Origin: Azadirachta indica
Lineage: Eukaryota > Streptophyta > Magnoliopsida > Sapindales > Meliaceae
NCBI GenBank assembly: GCA_022749755.1
Contig: CM040443.1
Location: 163,191 to 227,190, forward strand
DNA length: 64,000 nucleotides
Direction of reading: 5' to 3'
In this document: positions 34,985 through 46,064 of the stretch, in pieces
Layout: each line of letters opens with the position of its first letter
Position numbering within the stretch: position 1 is the stretch's first letter
Notes under the pieces: model-generated
What the model was told of the DNA's origin: nothing
Database searches by the model: none
Seen by the model: the letters and a program-made list of their open reading frames with translations, nothing else
Made by a program: the position numbers and the translations under genes

Positions 34985-35440
34985 TCTAGCCTACTAGATA
35001 TATTATTCGCTTTGGGTATATACCCGTTACGTTGTTTTCGGACTTTTCAAGCTGCTCATTAGAGATATTGTTTGTTTTGGGTATATAGCCCGTCATGTTG
35101 TTTTCGGGCTTTTCAAGCTACTTTTCAAGCTGTTCACTAGAGATATTGTTTGCTTTGGGTATATAGCCCGTCACGTTGTTTTCGAGCTCTTCAAGGTAAG
35201 ACTTTAGCTGTAACAGCCTATCTCACCAGAGATATTGTTCGCTTTGGGTATATAGCCCGTCACGTTGTAACAGCCTATTCCACCAAAGATATTATTCGCT
35301 TTGGGTACATAGCCCGTCATGTTGTTTTCGGGCTTTTCAAGCTAAAAAGGTGTGGAATATCTCTGATATCAATTGTAATAACCCAGTTCACCAGAGATAT
35401 TGTCTGCTTTGGACAAGCAGACTATCACGGTTTTGTTTTT
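34985..35440. repeat. Six-copy degenerate tandem repeat
   Basis: Units of about 60-120 bp contain AGAGATATTGTNCGCTTTGG, then TATAGCCCGTCACGTTG and TTTTCGGGCTTTTCAAGCT. Cores are near 34997, 35061, 35140, 35230, 35287 and 35395. The phrase TGTAACAGCCxA...GAGATATTGTCCGCTTTGG is familiar from plant LTR-type repeats. The flanking sequence to about 35545 (ending GGTGTCACA) probably belongs to the same element. Confidence 0.7.
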
Positions 35441-35544
35441 AGGCTTATCAATCCAAAACATATTTACTGGGATTGAAGTTTTCTATCTTATATACCCAGC
35501 ATCTCTCTCGTGTTTTGTCGACATGAGATTTGCCTAAGGTGTCA

Positions 35545-36660
35545 CACATTACTTGTTGAGTCGTCAAAAACTTAAAAAAAGAAAATATCAGTCCTCGTAG
35601 TGTCTCCTTTAGTACGTCTATGCAAACGCCAGAAAGAAAGCAAAAACATCTAGCGAAAGATTTAACATTCTCGACGGCGTCAAGCATATTTAGGTCGAGA
35701 AACTTTACTAAATGATTCACAAACTTTGCACAAGTTCCTGATAAGTTCTGTGCGAAAAGTCAGAAAATGGTGTGAATGCAATCGGTTCAGAGAACACATC
35801 AAAAGCTACACTGATGCGACCAAATATGAGATACAAGGAAAAGCACGAGATAAGAGGCACGGGCCATTGCAAAATTGTATTGCTTGTGTTGTCTTACTAT
35901 GCTATTTTTCCTTTTTCATTACTTAGAACACGCCAGTTGACTTGGAGTTGGATAAGAAGGATTTGCAGAGACTGAATGGTTGGACAGTGATTAAAGAAAA
36001 TTTTTCCAATCTCTTTCCTGTGGATTACGACCACAAAAACTTAGACTTATACATTCTTTAAAACCTACAGCATTCAATATTATTATGATAGTTTCATGTT
36101 GTCTTCTGCTTTTTAGCACATTCTAGGAAAAGCAGCTGTATGAAACGATTCTCCTGACTTAAAGAAAAAAAAAAAACAGAGAGAGAAATAAAGACAATAG
36201 GGGCGTTAAAATGTTGTTAAATGTTTTTAGAAAGCCCAGATAAAGCCGTTAACATGACAGAATATACAAAGGAAAACAGACAAATTTGGCATATATGCAT
36301 CAATTTCAACGGGTTAGATCTGCACGATAAAATATTCTAATTGACACTAAAATTCTAATTACATGAGTAAAATCTTCAGTTGAAGAGTCCAATTTGGTGC
36401 AAATTGTCTTATATGGTCCTAAGTTGAACTTTAAGTCTCGAAATTCATCCCTAGCGATGTCCAGATAGAGACCGTTACGCAGACGTAGTGCTGCTTCTTG
36501 TTCTACCGCTAAGTATGCAATTGGTATAAAGGTCTATCAACTATAACCATTGCAATCAAGTAATTTCTAACAGGAAGAAAACAGTTTGCAGCTATTAGGC
36601 TGAAAATCAGCTCGTCACGGTACCTGGAAGTCTTTGCTAAAGACTTACACGACTCTCTAC
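35545..36660. other. Decayed 5' flank and leader remnants, no gene
   Basis: 35570-35700 matches the intron and flank near 28270-28390. 35730-35890 resembles a worn ectodomain start and leader. 35930-36060 is a worn copy of the conserved promoter block. 36400-36660 matches the kinase 3' flank of other units. No open gene was seen. Confidence 0.45.
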
Positions 36661-37094
36661 TACGAAAATATCGTGGAATTACAATGTTAGCATACTTTAC
36701 GCTGTTGAAGAATCTGCCTGTGATATTCCTGGAGAAGATAAGAAAGGGTTAGGTGGAATTTGCACGGTATAATTTAAGGATTCACAGCTATTGTTGTCCA
36801 AGTATTCTGAAATACATGATCTTCAAGAGTAATTGTATTGTTCTCAGAGATGTATGTAATATTATACCGTGGTCCACATTCCCTAGTTAAATTTTCTGAA
36901 CTGGTTCATTGCAGTCATCTACTATTATCAACCCAACTCAGGATGCCTCCGGTTGGAGAAGGGAAAGCCAATGTAGCCGAGATTTCCATAACGGAAATCT
37001 TGACATCTTGGACAGAATGATATTTCACCTTGAGGTTCAAGGAAAGTAGTGAAAGATTAGAAATAAAGAACAAAAGACAAAAGCAACGTGCCAT
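36661..37094 (-). pseudogene. Unit J: kinase tail fused to type I ectodomain start
   Basis: About 100 bp of kinase C-terminus and 3' flank (36670-36766) run directly into the N-terminal half of a type I exon (36770-37094; ATG 37092-37094, signal peptide, GUB_WAK_bind remnant with frameshifts). A single deletion removed most of the kinase, exon 2 and the distal ectodomain. Confidence 0.75.
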
Positions 37095-37479
37095 GGCAAA
37101 GTGGCAAGGGAAATCAACTGTTCTGACAGAGAGGGTGTTTTGTATTCTTTAATTGATGATTTGTGTTATAGGTTTGTTCTCAGTAATTTCAGAAGATTAT
37201 CAATCAAAACACGCAAGTTCACTCCGAAATTGCATGGAGAAGACTTGAAGAAATAGACTTGAGAGAGTAAAATTTGGAATAATCAGGGAAATCATACATA
37301 GGTTGGAAAGTGCATGGTAGTTAGTCGTTTTGATAGGTAGGCCGGGGACTATGACTCCTTTCTTCCTATTATTAGTACTATAAACACTTGATTAGTTGAG
37401 TCTTCAAAAACTACCTTTCAAAAATATCAATCGTCCCTAGACAAACACTGGAAAGAAACCAAAAATATCAGCGTTATGT

Positions 37480-37591
37480 TTGGTTCTCATATATGGACAT
37501 CTTGGATTCAACCATTTTTCTTCTTTAGCAAGAGAAAGAAGCAACAGATGAGAGAAGAGGGAGAGCACAAGATAAAAGAAAAACGAGCCAT
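37480..37591 (-). pseudogene. Unit K: ectodomain start stub
   Basis: ATG 37589-37591 with a signal peptide (MARFSFIL...) that loses frame within 20 codons. About 110 bp of exon 1 remain. A promoter-like block follows at 37640-37870 and another at 37880-38010. Confidence 0.65.
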
Positions 37592-38276
37592 TTCCAAAAT
37601 TTCCTGAACTTGGAACGGAAGTAATAAAAGCTACATCTACTGTCTTATAGGTTTCTTCTATATAATTTCACTTGAATATTATCCTTCAAAACGCGCAAAT
37701 TGACTTGGAAATTGCATGGAGTATACTTCAAGAAATAGGCACAGAATTAAAAGTTGGGGTAAGTTAACATAATCATGTAAATCGAAGTGCATGGTAGTTA
37801 ATCTTCTTGATTGATCGGCCCACTAATTACGACCACAGAGACTTTACTCATTGAATCTTAAAAACAATATGAGATGGTTATCGTACTTCGGAAAACGCAA
37901 TTAGACTTCGAAATTGCATGGAGAAGACTTAAAAGCATATAGGCAAGAGATGTAAAAGTTGGGCAGAATAATCTTCCATCAGAGCTACAAAGACAGACCA
38001 ATTCACTCTTGAAAAACTAAATAAAAGAAAAAAAAATATCAGCATGGTTTCAATTTTTCCTCTATGGCTTGGTAAGAAAGAATATGAACTAACTACAAAA
38101 AATGTTGGAAAGAAGTGCGAAATGAATAAAATGGTGATAGTGTATGAAGTAAAACCTATTGTAAGGTGACCAAATTGACATCATCCTAATTCCTAACTAG
38201 ATTCTACCAGCAAACGGAAACAGACATTGTTTTCCTGAAACTGATTATATAGACCTTACAGTATAAATTTTGATAC

Positions 38277-38495
38277 CTGTTGTTATTTTGATTGAACACT
38301 GCAAATATCCCTTGGTATCAGCTAGACATCGGCCTCCTCCCCCACGACATGTCTGACATTCCCTTCTCCGACGCCCGACACCACACAGGTTAACAGAGAA
38401 CACACCAGATAACAAATTAAACAGGTCTGAAGTGTTTGGAGTAGGTATCTTCACTGGAAGCTGGATAACTGAACACTGAGGTGGAAGATTGGGCA
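38277..38495 (-). pseudogene. Type II ectodomain C-terminal fragment
   Basis: An open 83-codon piece with LPPQCSVIQLPV, TSDLFNLLSGVFSV and one cysteine module (CQTCRGGGGRCLADTKGYLQC), ending at a normal GTATCAAAA donor (38276). At 38495 it is fused to the sequence that normally follows the right end of the Mutator-like element, so the N-terminal half, leader and element were removed together. Confidence 0.78.
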
Positions 38496-38829
38496 AGAAT
38501 GTTCAACAGAAATGAAAAAGACATACAAAATTATGGTGATGGTTTCAAGTTAATATATATTCCACAGCTTGTTTAACAGGTCAAGAGACAAGGGACTGAA
38601 AGGAAAAGTCTAAGATAAAATAAAGCTCTTTAATGATTATGATAGAATACTTTTCAATTTCAGTTTTCCTGTGAGTGTAAAAGTCTAGCTACCGTACTGG
38701 CTAATAGCTGACAATAACATCATCCAGGGCTGTAAGTGAATGATACATACCGACAGATAAAACTCATTAGCAGGAACATATGCATTTTGACACATCTTGG
38801 GAATGGGATTAAAATGTTAGCATGCTTTG

Positions 38830-39205
38830 CACGGTTGAAAAACCAGCTGGTGATCCTGGAGAAGATAAGAAACGTGGGATTTGCAAGGTCTCAAGGCTTC
38901 CTTCTAACATTTTCCACCACTCTACTTATTGTTGGCCGGTTTGAGGGGATAGCATGCATGCACCACAAGCTTACTATTATCATCTTTCTTGCATATTCTT
39001 TTATCTTTTTCATTTTCAATCCTTGCCAAGTTCTTCGTCTGTTTCAAGACACTTGTGTATCCAACGCCGAAAATATATCACTGCTATCACCATTATTCCT
39101 TCTTCCTGTTATCTCAAACCTCATCATTCCGTAGCCATAAACATTCGATTCGTGAGAAACTTCCCCAAAATTTCTACAGAATACTTCCGGAGCTACATAC
39201 CAAGT
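38830..39205 (-). pseudogene. Unit L: kinase C-lobe fragment
   Basis: Codons from about subdomain VIII (APE region, VFCRNFGEV) to the C-terminus, with small frameshifts. At 39205 it jumps to intron 2 sequence (CATAAGAATAG...GTGTCAACTG), so the TM, N-lobe, catalytic loop and DFG are absent. The rest of unit L (39206-41950) is nearly identical to unit M. Confidence 0.82.
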
Positions 39206-39840
39206 CATAAGAATAGTAAAAGTGTCAACTGAAAATGTAATAGAAGCCAGACAATAAGAAGAATGATTTGAAATAGTCCATAAACTGTGCTAGCATGTGC
39301 ATCGGGGTGTAAATTGAAGCACCAAGTAATAAGGAAATTGACACGTCATTCAGAAAATACCAGATAGCTTGGAGTTTGATAAGTAAACAGATACTCTTAA
39401 AGCTTGAAGAAATAGATAAACATTAGCTTTAGTCCTCTTATCTATTACATTCTAAAGAATTAAAATGTTAAAATTAAAAATTACTGTCCCAATTTATTAT
39501 CTTGACAAAAATTTAGAAAGAAAATTATTATTATTATCCAAACAAATTCTAACTAGTTGAAGAAATTTTGATAGTTATTTGCGAGAAAAATCAGTGTTAG
39601 GCGCATTTATGAAATATTAAAAATAAAAAATATTTAAAATAAAACAAAAATAATAAATAATTTAATTCGATTTTGATTAAAAATTTAAAAAAGAAGAGAA
39701 TTTTCTTATTTGCAGAGTTATTTTGAGGAAAACACAAAGTACTAACGATTTTTTCCAATTTTCTTTAGGCGTTGCAGAGAAGCATATGCAGCAGAAAAGG
39801 CAAAACTTAAAAAGGTTATTTAATTAACGAGGTACAATAC

Positions 39841-39879
39841 CTAGTCCCAGGCCCAGCTTCAATTTCATATTTTTGTTTC
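39841..39879 (-). pseudogene. Unit L: microexon 2
   Basis: Intact 39-bp exon with TTGCAG and GTATTG borders, nearly identical to that of unit M. The downstream kinase is deleted. The type I scar of this unit is at about 40232. Confidence 0.65.
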
Positions 39880-40877
39880 CTGCAACAGAATTACAATTAA
39901 AATGGTGCAAGTGTGGACAATAGACAGAGGAGTAATGTGATGAAATCATCCAAACTCTTAACGGTATTGCAAACCAACAAATAAAATTGCACATCTAAAA
40001 TTGCAAAAAACTAGCAGCCTTCTCGAAATCCAGGTAAGAGGCCAGTCGAAATCTTCGAACAAATAAATGCTTGTGAAAGGACATGAATTTGTTTAGTGGA
40101 ATGTCATTCAATTAAGCTGCGTTCAAGAATTTCAGAGAAGAAAGCATATGAACGTGGAAAGAACATGTATATAGATTCATGAACTAGTTTTAAAACCTTC
40201 GGTAATTTTGATACCTGACGGACAATAAAATTATTGGGTGATTTGTTTTACATTCTTTTATTGTGTGATTTGTGTAACAGGTTTGTTCTCAACAATATTA
40301 GTTGATCATTAATCAAAACACGCAAGCTGACTTGGAAATTGCATGTAGAAGACTGGAAGAAATAGATTTGAGAGAAGTAAACTTAGGAATAGTAATTTTG
40401 CAATTTTTTTCCAAAATATGTTTATAGAAAGATATATAACAAACTTAGTTAGATTTTAGAGATTCTGCAAAAAAAAAAATCTCAACAATCTAAATAATGT
40501 TGACTTTTTACTTAATGCAAAAATGTTTTTAAAATTGTTTAAAAACATAAAATTGTCATTAATAATTACTTAATTAGAACGAGAGAGAATTTACCATTGA
40601 CTCTTGAAAAGCACAAAAAAAATAGAAATATCAAACAACAAAAACCAAATATATTTTTGAGCTGATCTGTGATTATCAGATGCTGACTTCCAAAAAATAC
40701 AAATAAGAGTGAAAAGAAATCAAATTGTGTTCATGTATACGGTAAAAGCTATAGTACGTACTGATGTGACTAAATTAGCATCAACCAAATTCCTGACTAA
40801 ATTCTACAAGCAAACAGAGACCCAGAAATTGCTTTCTTTTATTTATTTTACAGATCTTACAGTAAAAATTTTCATAC

Positions 40878-41801
40878 ATGCTGTTATTTTGATTGAATAC
40901 CACAAATATACCTTGTTATTAATTAGACATCGGCCTCCTCTCCTACGACATGTCCGACATTCTCTTCTTGCAACCCAGTCAGGGTGCAGTTTAACAGAGA
41001 ACACACCAGTTAACAAATTAAACAAGTCTGAAGTGTTTGGAGTCGGCATATTCACTGGAAGCTGAATGAGTGAACATTTAGGTGGAAGACTGGGCAAATT
41101 CTCATTTGGGTGATTGAAAAAGATCATGGAGTCTGTTGGAAAAACACGAGAATTGTAAGCATCAAGGCGTGCAAGAGAACTGTCCTGAAAGCTATTTCTG
41201 CTCCTATAGTTGGCTTGTAAACTAATTCTCATTTGGGTGATTGCAAGAGCACTGTTCTGAAAGCTATTTCTGCTCCTTTAGTTGGCTTGTAAAGCAATTC
41301 TCACTTGGGTGATTGCAAGGGCACTGTCCTGAAAGCAGTAAACAAATTCTCATTTGGGTGATTGCAAGAGCAATGTTCTAAAAGCTATTTCTGCCCCTTT
41401 AGTTGGCTTGTAAACTAATTCTCATTTGAACAGGGTTAAATTCGATAGGATTTCATAAGAGACTAAAGGAGTGTTTGGAATGGTAAAATTTCTGAACGAT
41501 TCGCAGCTGCGGAAACAATTGATCTGAGATTGTAACAACATCATCCTGAGAGATGCTTGTAATATTGTACCATGAACCATCCTTTCCCAGTTGAATTTTC
41601 TGATTTGGCTCGTCGCAATCATATAACATGTAGAATCCACACTCGGGATGTGTCCGATTGGTGAAGGGAAAGCTGATATGTTGGAATTTTCCACAAGAAA
41701 AAGATCCACAATTTCGATTGAATATCCTTTCTTCTTGAGCCAAGGAAAGAAAAAAAAATGTGAGAGATGTAGAAGAACAGAGGATAAAAGAAACGAACCA
41801 T
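40878..41801 (-). pseudogene. Unit L: type II ectodomain exon disrupted by a minisatellite
   Basis: ATG 41799-41801, a signal peptide with a frameshift from an extra A-run near 41755, then GUB_WAK_bind ([21 protein letters not shown]) in another frame. A 72-bp tandem repeat (41169-41428) replaces part of the middle. The C-terminal part is open with the single cysteine module ([21 protein letters not shown]; the last Cys is Tyr). The donor reads CAT|GTATGA. Not functional. Confidence 0.85.
41169..41428. repeat. 72-bp minisatellite inside the unit L ectodomain exon
   Basis: Three to four tandem copies of a 72-bp unit (AATTCTCATTTGGGTGATTG ... TTAGTTGGCTTGTAAA). Unit starts at 41224, 41296, 41345 (a shortened unit, 49 bp) and 41417. 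The seed TTCTCATTTGGGTGATTG is normal ectodomain sequence; the remainder is not found in paralogues. Confidence 0.85.
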
Positions 41802-41965
41802 TACGAAATTCCCTGAATGGCAAGAGAAATCGACTACTACTACTAAGAATAATGTTCGTATTGCTTCTTTTTATATCATCATTTCTCTGCTCTTATTCCT
41901 TCTCTGTGTGCTTTGCTGTTCAAACTTTAGGACACGCTTGTCGACTTTACAGGAAAAACTTGTAG

Positions 41966-42100
41966 GCTAATATACCAGTTACCCCTTAATTTTTGATATC
42001 TTATCTCTTACCTCACTAATTTTGAAAGCTACTAATTTTATAAAGTCAGGGAGGTAAGTGATAAATTGTCAAATATTAGCGGCGTAATTAGTACATCCCC
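41966..42100. mobile_element. Mutator-like TIR element, copy 4 (135-bp derivative)
   Basis: The two inverted ends of the 1.2-kb element are joined almost directly: left GCTAATATACCAGTTACCCC, right ...GTAATTAGTACATCCCC. It is flanked by AACTTGTAG (41957-41965) and AACTTGCAG (42101-42109). The body is deleted and what is left is nearly palindromic. Confidence 0.72.
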
Positions 42101-42432
42101 AACTTGCAGAGACAGAACGTTCAAGCACTGAGAAATGGAAAAACTTAAAAGTCATAAACTCTTAGAAAAAAGACGTACAAAATGATGGTCGTGGTTTCAC
42201 TTTAATATATCTTCCACAGCTCGTTCAACAAGCCAAGAACAGTTTCAGCACTGGGAAATGGGAATAGAGTAATTTCAGCTATTAGCTACCATATTGACTA
42301 ATAGCTGACAATAATATCATCAAAGTATAGCCCGGGATGCTAGCTGTAAGTGATTGATACACAATGACATATAAAACTCCTTAGCAGGAAATATGCATTT
42401 TGACACATCATAGGAATGAGATTACAATGTCA

Positions 42433-45400
42433 TTATGCTTGCAAAGTTGAAGAACCAGCTGATGATCCTGGAGGAGATAAGAAAGGCGGGACTTGCAAGG
42501 ACTCAAGACTTCCTTCTAACATTTCCACCACTCTACTTATTGTTGGCCGGTTTGAGGGGATAGCCTGCATGCACCACAAGCTAACTATTATCATCTTCCT
42601 TGCATATTCTTTATCTTTTTCATTTTCAATCCCTTGCAATACAAGTTCTTCGTCTGTTTCAAGACACTTGTATATCCAACGTGGAAAATATAAATCACTG
42701 CTATCATTAACCTCAACATCATGATTCTTTCTTCCGGCCGTCATCTCAAACATCATCATTCCGTAGCTATAAACATCAGATTTGTGAGAAACTTCTCCAA
42801 AATTTCTACAGAATACTTCCGGAGCTCTATACCCTACAGTTCCCCGAGCACCTGTAATTGACACCACACTCTCTTTACTGGGACAGATTTTAGCCAAGCC
42901 AAAATCAAAGATCTTTGGACGGAAGTCTTCATGTAGGAGGATGTTATGAGGCTTGATGTCAAAGTGCAAAATTCGTGTATTACAGCCACGGTGTAAGTAC
43001 TCCAACCCTCGAGCTATTCCTAGTGCAATTTTGTACAACGTTTCCCAGTTCAACTTATGACTTGTCTCCAATGGATTTTTTTCACAAATGAGCTTCTCAA
43101 GAGATCCATTAGGTACAAATTCATAGATGAGACCTCTTCTGCGACCCTCAAAACAGAAGCCCAGAAGATTGACAATGTTGACATGAGATGTCCTGCTAAT
43201 GCTAGCAACCTCGTTGATAAAGTCTTCACCATTACCTTTCGATTCATTTAAGACTTTTACTGCAATACTACGGCCATCAAGTAGCTCACCTTTGTAAACA
43301 CGTCCATAGCCTCCTCGGCCTAGTTTATGTTTGAATGAATTGGTCATTTTCTTAATATCCGAATAAGTATACCTTTTGCGAGATAGAGATCCACAGTCCC
43401 TTAAAAAGGCCTCAATGTTCTGATATTTCTTGGCTGTCTTCTTCCAGAAGATTATTGAGTTAGCTGAACATAATTTTTCCCTGAAGGAATAGGCTAGAAT
43501 TATCAATATGCAAATACCAACGCTTGATGTACCTGCAATCAGAGAAAAAAAAGTCATAACAATCATAAAAGTGTCAACTGAAAATGTAATAGAAGCCAGA
43601 CAATAAGAAGAATGATTTGAAATAGTCCATAAACTGTGCTAGCATGTGCATCGGGGTGTAAATTGAAGCACCAAGTAATAAGGAAATTGACACGTCATTC
43701 AGAAAATACCAGATAGCTTGGAGTTTGATAAGTAAACAGATACTCTTAAAGCTTGAAGAAATAGATAGACATTAGCTTTAGTCCTCTTATCTATTACATT
43801 CTAAAGAATTAAAATGTTAAAATTAAAAATTACTGTCCCAATTTATTATCTTGACAAAAATTTAGAAAGAAAATTATTATTATCCAAACAAATTCTAACT
43901 AGTTGGAGCAAACTTTGATCGTTATTTGCGAGAAAAATGAGTGTTAGGCGCATTTTTGAAATATTAGAAAAAAAAATATTTAAAATAAAACAAAAATAAT
44001 AAATAATTTAATTCGATTTTGATTTAAAATTTTAAAAAGAAGAGAATTTTCTTATTTGCAGAGTTATTTTGAGGAAAACACAAAGTACTAACGATTTTTT
44101 CCAATTTTCTTTAGGGGTTGCAGAGAAGCATATGCAGCAGAGAAGGCAAAACTTAAAAAGGTTATGAGGTACAATACCTAGTCCCAGGGCCAGCTTCAAT
44201 TTCATATTTTTGTTTCCTGCAACAGAATTACAATTAAAATGGTGTAAGTGTGGACAATAGACAGAGGAGTAATGTGATGAAATCATCCAAACTCCTAACG
44301 GTATTGCAAAGCAACAAATAAAATTGCACATCTAAAACTGCAGAAAAGTAGCAGCCTTCTCGAAATCCAGGTAAGAGGCCAGACGAAATCTTCAAACAAA
44401 GAAATGCTTGCGAAAGGACATGAATTTGTTTGGTGGAATGTCATTCAATTAAGCTGCGTTCAATAATTTCAGAGCAGAAAGCATATGAACGTGGAAAGAA
44501 CATGTATATACATTCATGGACTAGTTTTAAAACCTTCGGTAATTTTGATACCTGTTGGACAATAAAATTATTGAGTGATTTGTTTTATATTCTTTTATTG
44601 TGTGATTTGTGTAACAGGTTTGTTCTCAATAATATTAGTTGATCATTAATCAAAACACGCAAGCTGACTTGGAAACTGCATGTAGAAGACTTGAAGAAAT
44701 AGACTTGAGAGAAGTAAATTTAGGAATATTAATTTTGCAATTTTTTTCCAAAATATGTTTATAGAAAGATATATAACAAACTTAGTTAGATTTTAGAGAT
44801 TCTGCACAAAAAAAAAAAATCTCAACAATCTAAATAATTTTCACTTTTTACTTAATACAAAAATGTTTTTAAAATTGTTTAAAAAACATAAAATTGTCAT
44901 CGATAATTACTTAATTAGAACGAGAAAGAATTTACCATTGACTCTTCAAAAGTACACGAGAATTAGAAATATCAAACAACAAAAGCCAAATATATTTTGA
45001 GCTGATCTGTGATTATCAGATGCTAGCTTCAAAAAAAATAAAAATAAGAGTGAAAAGAAATCAAATTGTGTTCGTGTGTACAGTAAACGCTACAGTAGTG
45101 ATGTGACTAAATTAGCATCAACCAAATTCCTGACTAAATTCTACAAGCAAACAGGAACCGAGAAATTACTTTCTGTTATTTATTTTACAGATCTTACAGT
45201 AAAAATTTTCATACCTGCTGTTATTTTGTTTGAACACCGCAAATATCCCTTGTTATCAATTAGACATCGGCCTCCTCTCCTACGACATGCCCGACATTCT
45301 CTTCTCGCAACCCAGTCAGGATGCAGTTTAACAGAGAACACACCAGTTAACAAATTAAATAAGTCTGAAGCGTTTGGAGAGGGCAAATTCCCTGGAAGCT

Positions 45401-45917
45401 GAATGACTGAACATTTCGGTGGAAGACTCGGCAAATTCTCCTTCGGATGATTGTAAAAGATAATGAAGTCATCACAGGATAAATTGAAATTTGTGGAAAT
45501 ACGACTGTCGAGTGTAAGGGGGCATTTGAACAGGGTTAAATTCGATAGGATTTCAAAAGAGATTAAAGGAGTGCTGGGAAGGGTCAAATTTCTGAAGGAT
45601 TCACAGCTGCGGTTGTCTAGGTGGTTTTGGAACACTTGATCAGAAATTGTAGCAGTTTCATCCTGAGAGATGCTTGTAATATTATACAATGTTCCATCCT
45701 TTTCCAGTTGAATCTTCTGAATTCGCTTGTCGCAGTCATCTAACATGCAGAATCCACACTCGGGATGGGTTCGATTGGTGAAGGGAAACGTTATATGCTG
45801 GAATTTTCCACAAGAAAAGGATTCACAATCTGGATTGAATGTCCTTTCTCCTTGAGCCATGGAAAGATGAAAAAGACGAGAGATGAAGAAGAACAGAAGA
45901 TAAGAGAAACGACCCAT
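42433..45917 (-). CDS. Unit M: complete LRK10-like receptor kinase, type II ectodomain (613 aa)
   Basis: Exons 45917-45215, 44216-44178 (39 bp) and 43532-42433 total 1,842 nt in frame with phase 1 GT..AG junctions. Domain order: signal peptide (1-20, ending SMAQ), GUB_WAK_bind (about 27-95; [21 protein letters not shown]), WAK_assoc_C with one C-x2-C-x6-C-x9-C module ([11 protein letters not shown]...), TM helix, non-RD Ser/Thr kinase. Catalytic parts are present: loop [15 protein letters not shown] Lys about 340, helix C Glu about 355, HFDIKPHN Asp about 439, DFG about 457, APE. DFG is preceded by IF where paralogues have IS. Intron 1 holds the remains of a deleted type I exon (scar about 44569). 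Predicted plasma-membrane receptor; the ligand is unknown. Confidence 0.92.
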
Positions 45918-46064
45918 TACGAAATTCCCTGAATGGCAAGAGAAATCAACTACTACTACTACTTATTTTTATATCCTCATTTTTCTGCTCTTGTTCCTTC
46001 TCTGTGCGCTTTGCTGTTCAAACTTTAGGACCCCGCATGTTGACTTTATAGGAAAAAGTTATAG
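45918..46064 (-). promoter_or_regulatory. Promoter of unit M
   Basis: TATA-like GGATATAAAAA (minus strand, about 45966-45976) lies some 50 bp upstream of the ATG, so the leader would be short and would include the CTA repeat (45951-45961). A W-box core TTGACT is at 46040-46045, just before the Mutator-like element. Confidence 0.55.

Noticed and set aside
34985..35440. CRISPR-like array
   Set aside because: Repeat units are degenerate, variable in length and without unique spacers, and the genome is a plant. It is an LTR-derived tandem repeat.
35150..35476. 108-codon frame over the repeat array
   Set aside because: Generated by the repeat period; the peptide itself is repetitive and has no family.
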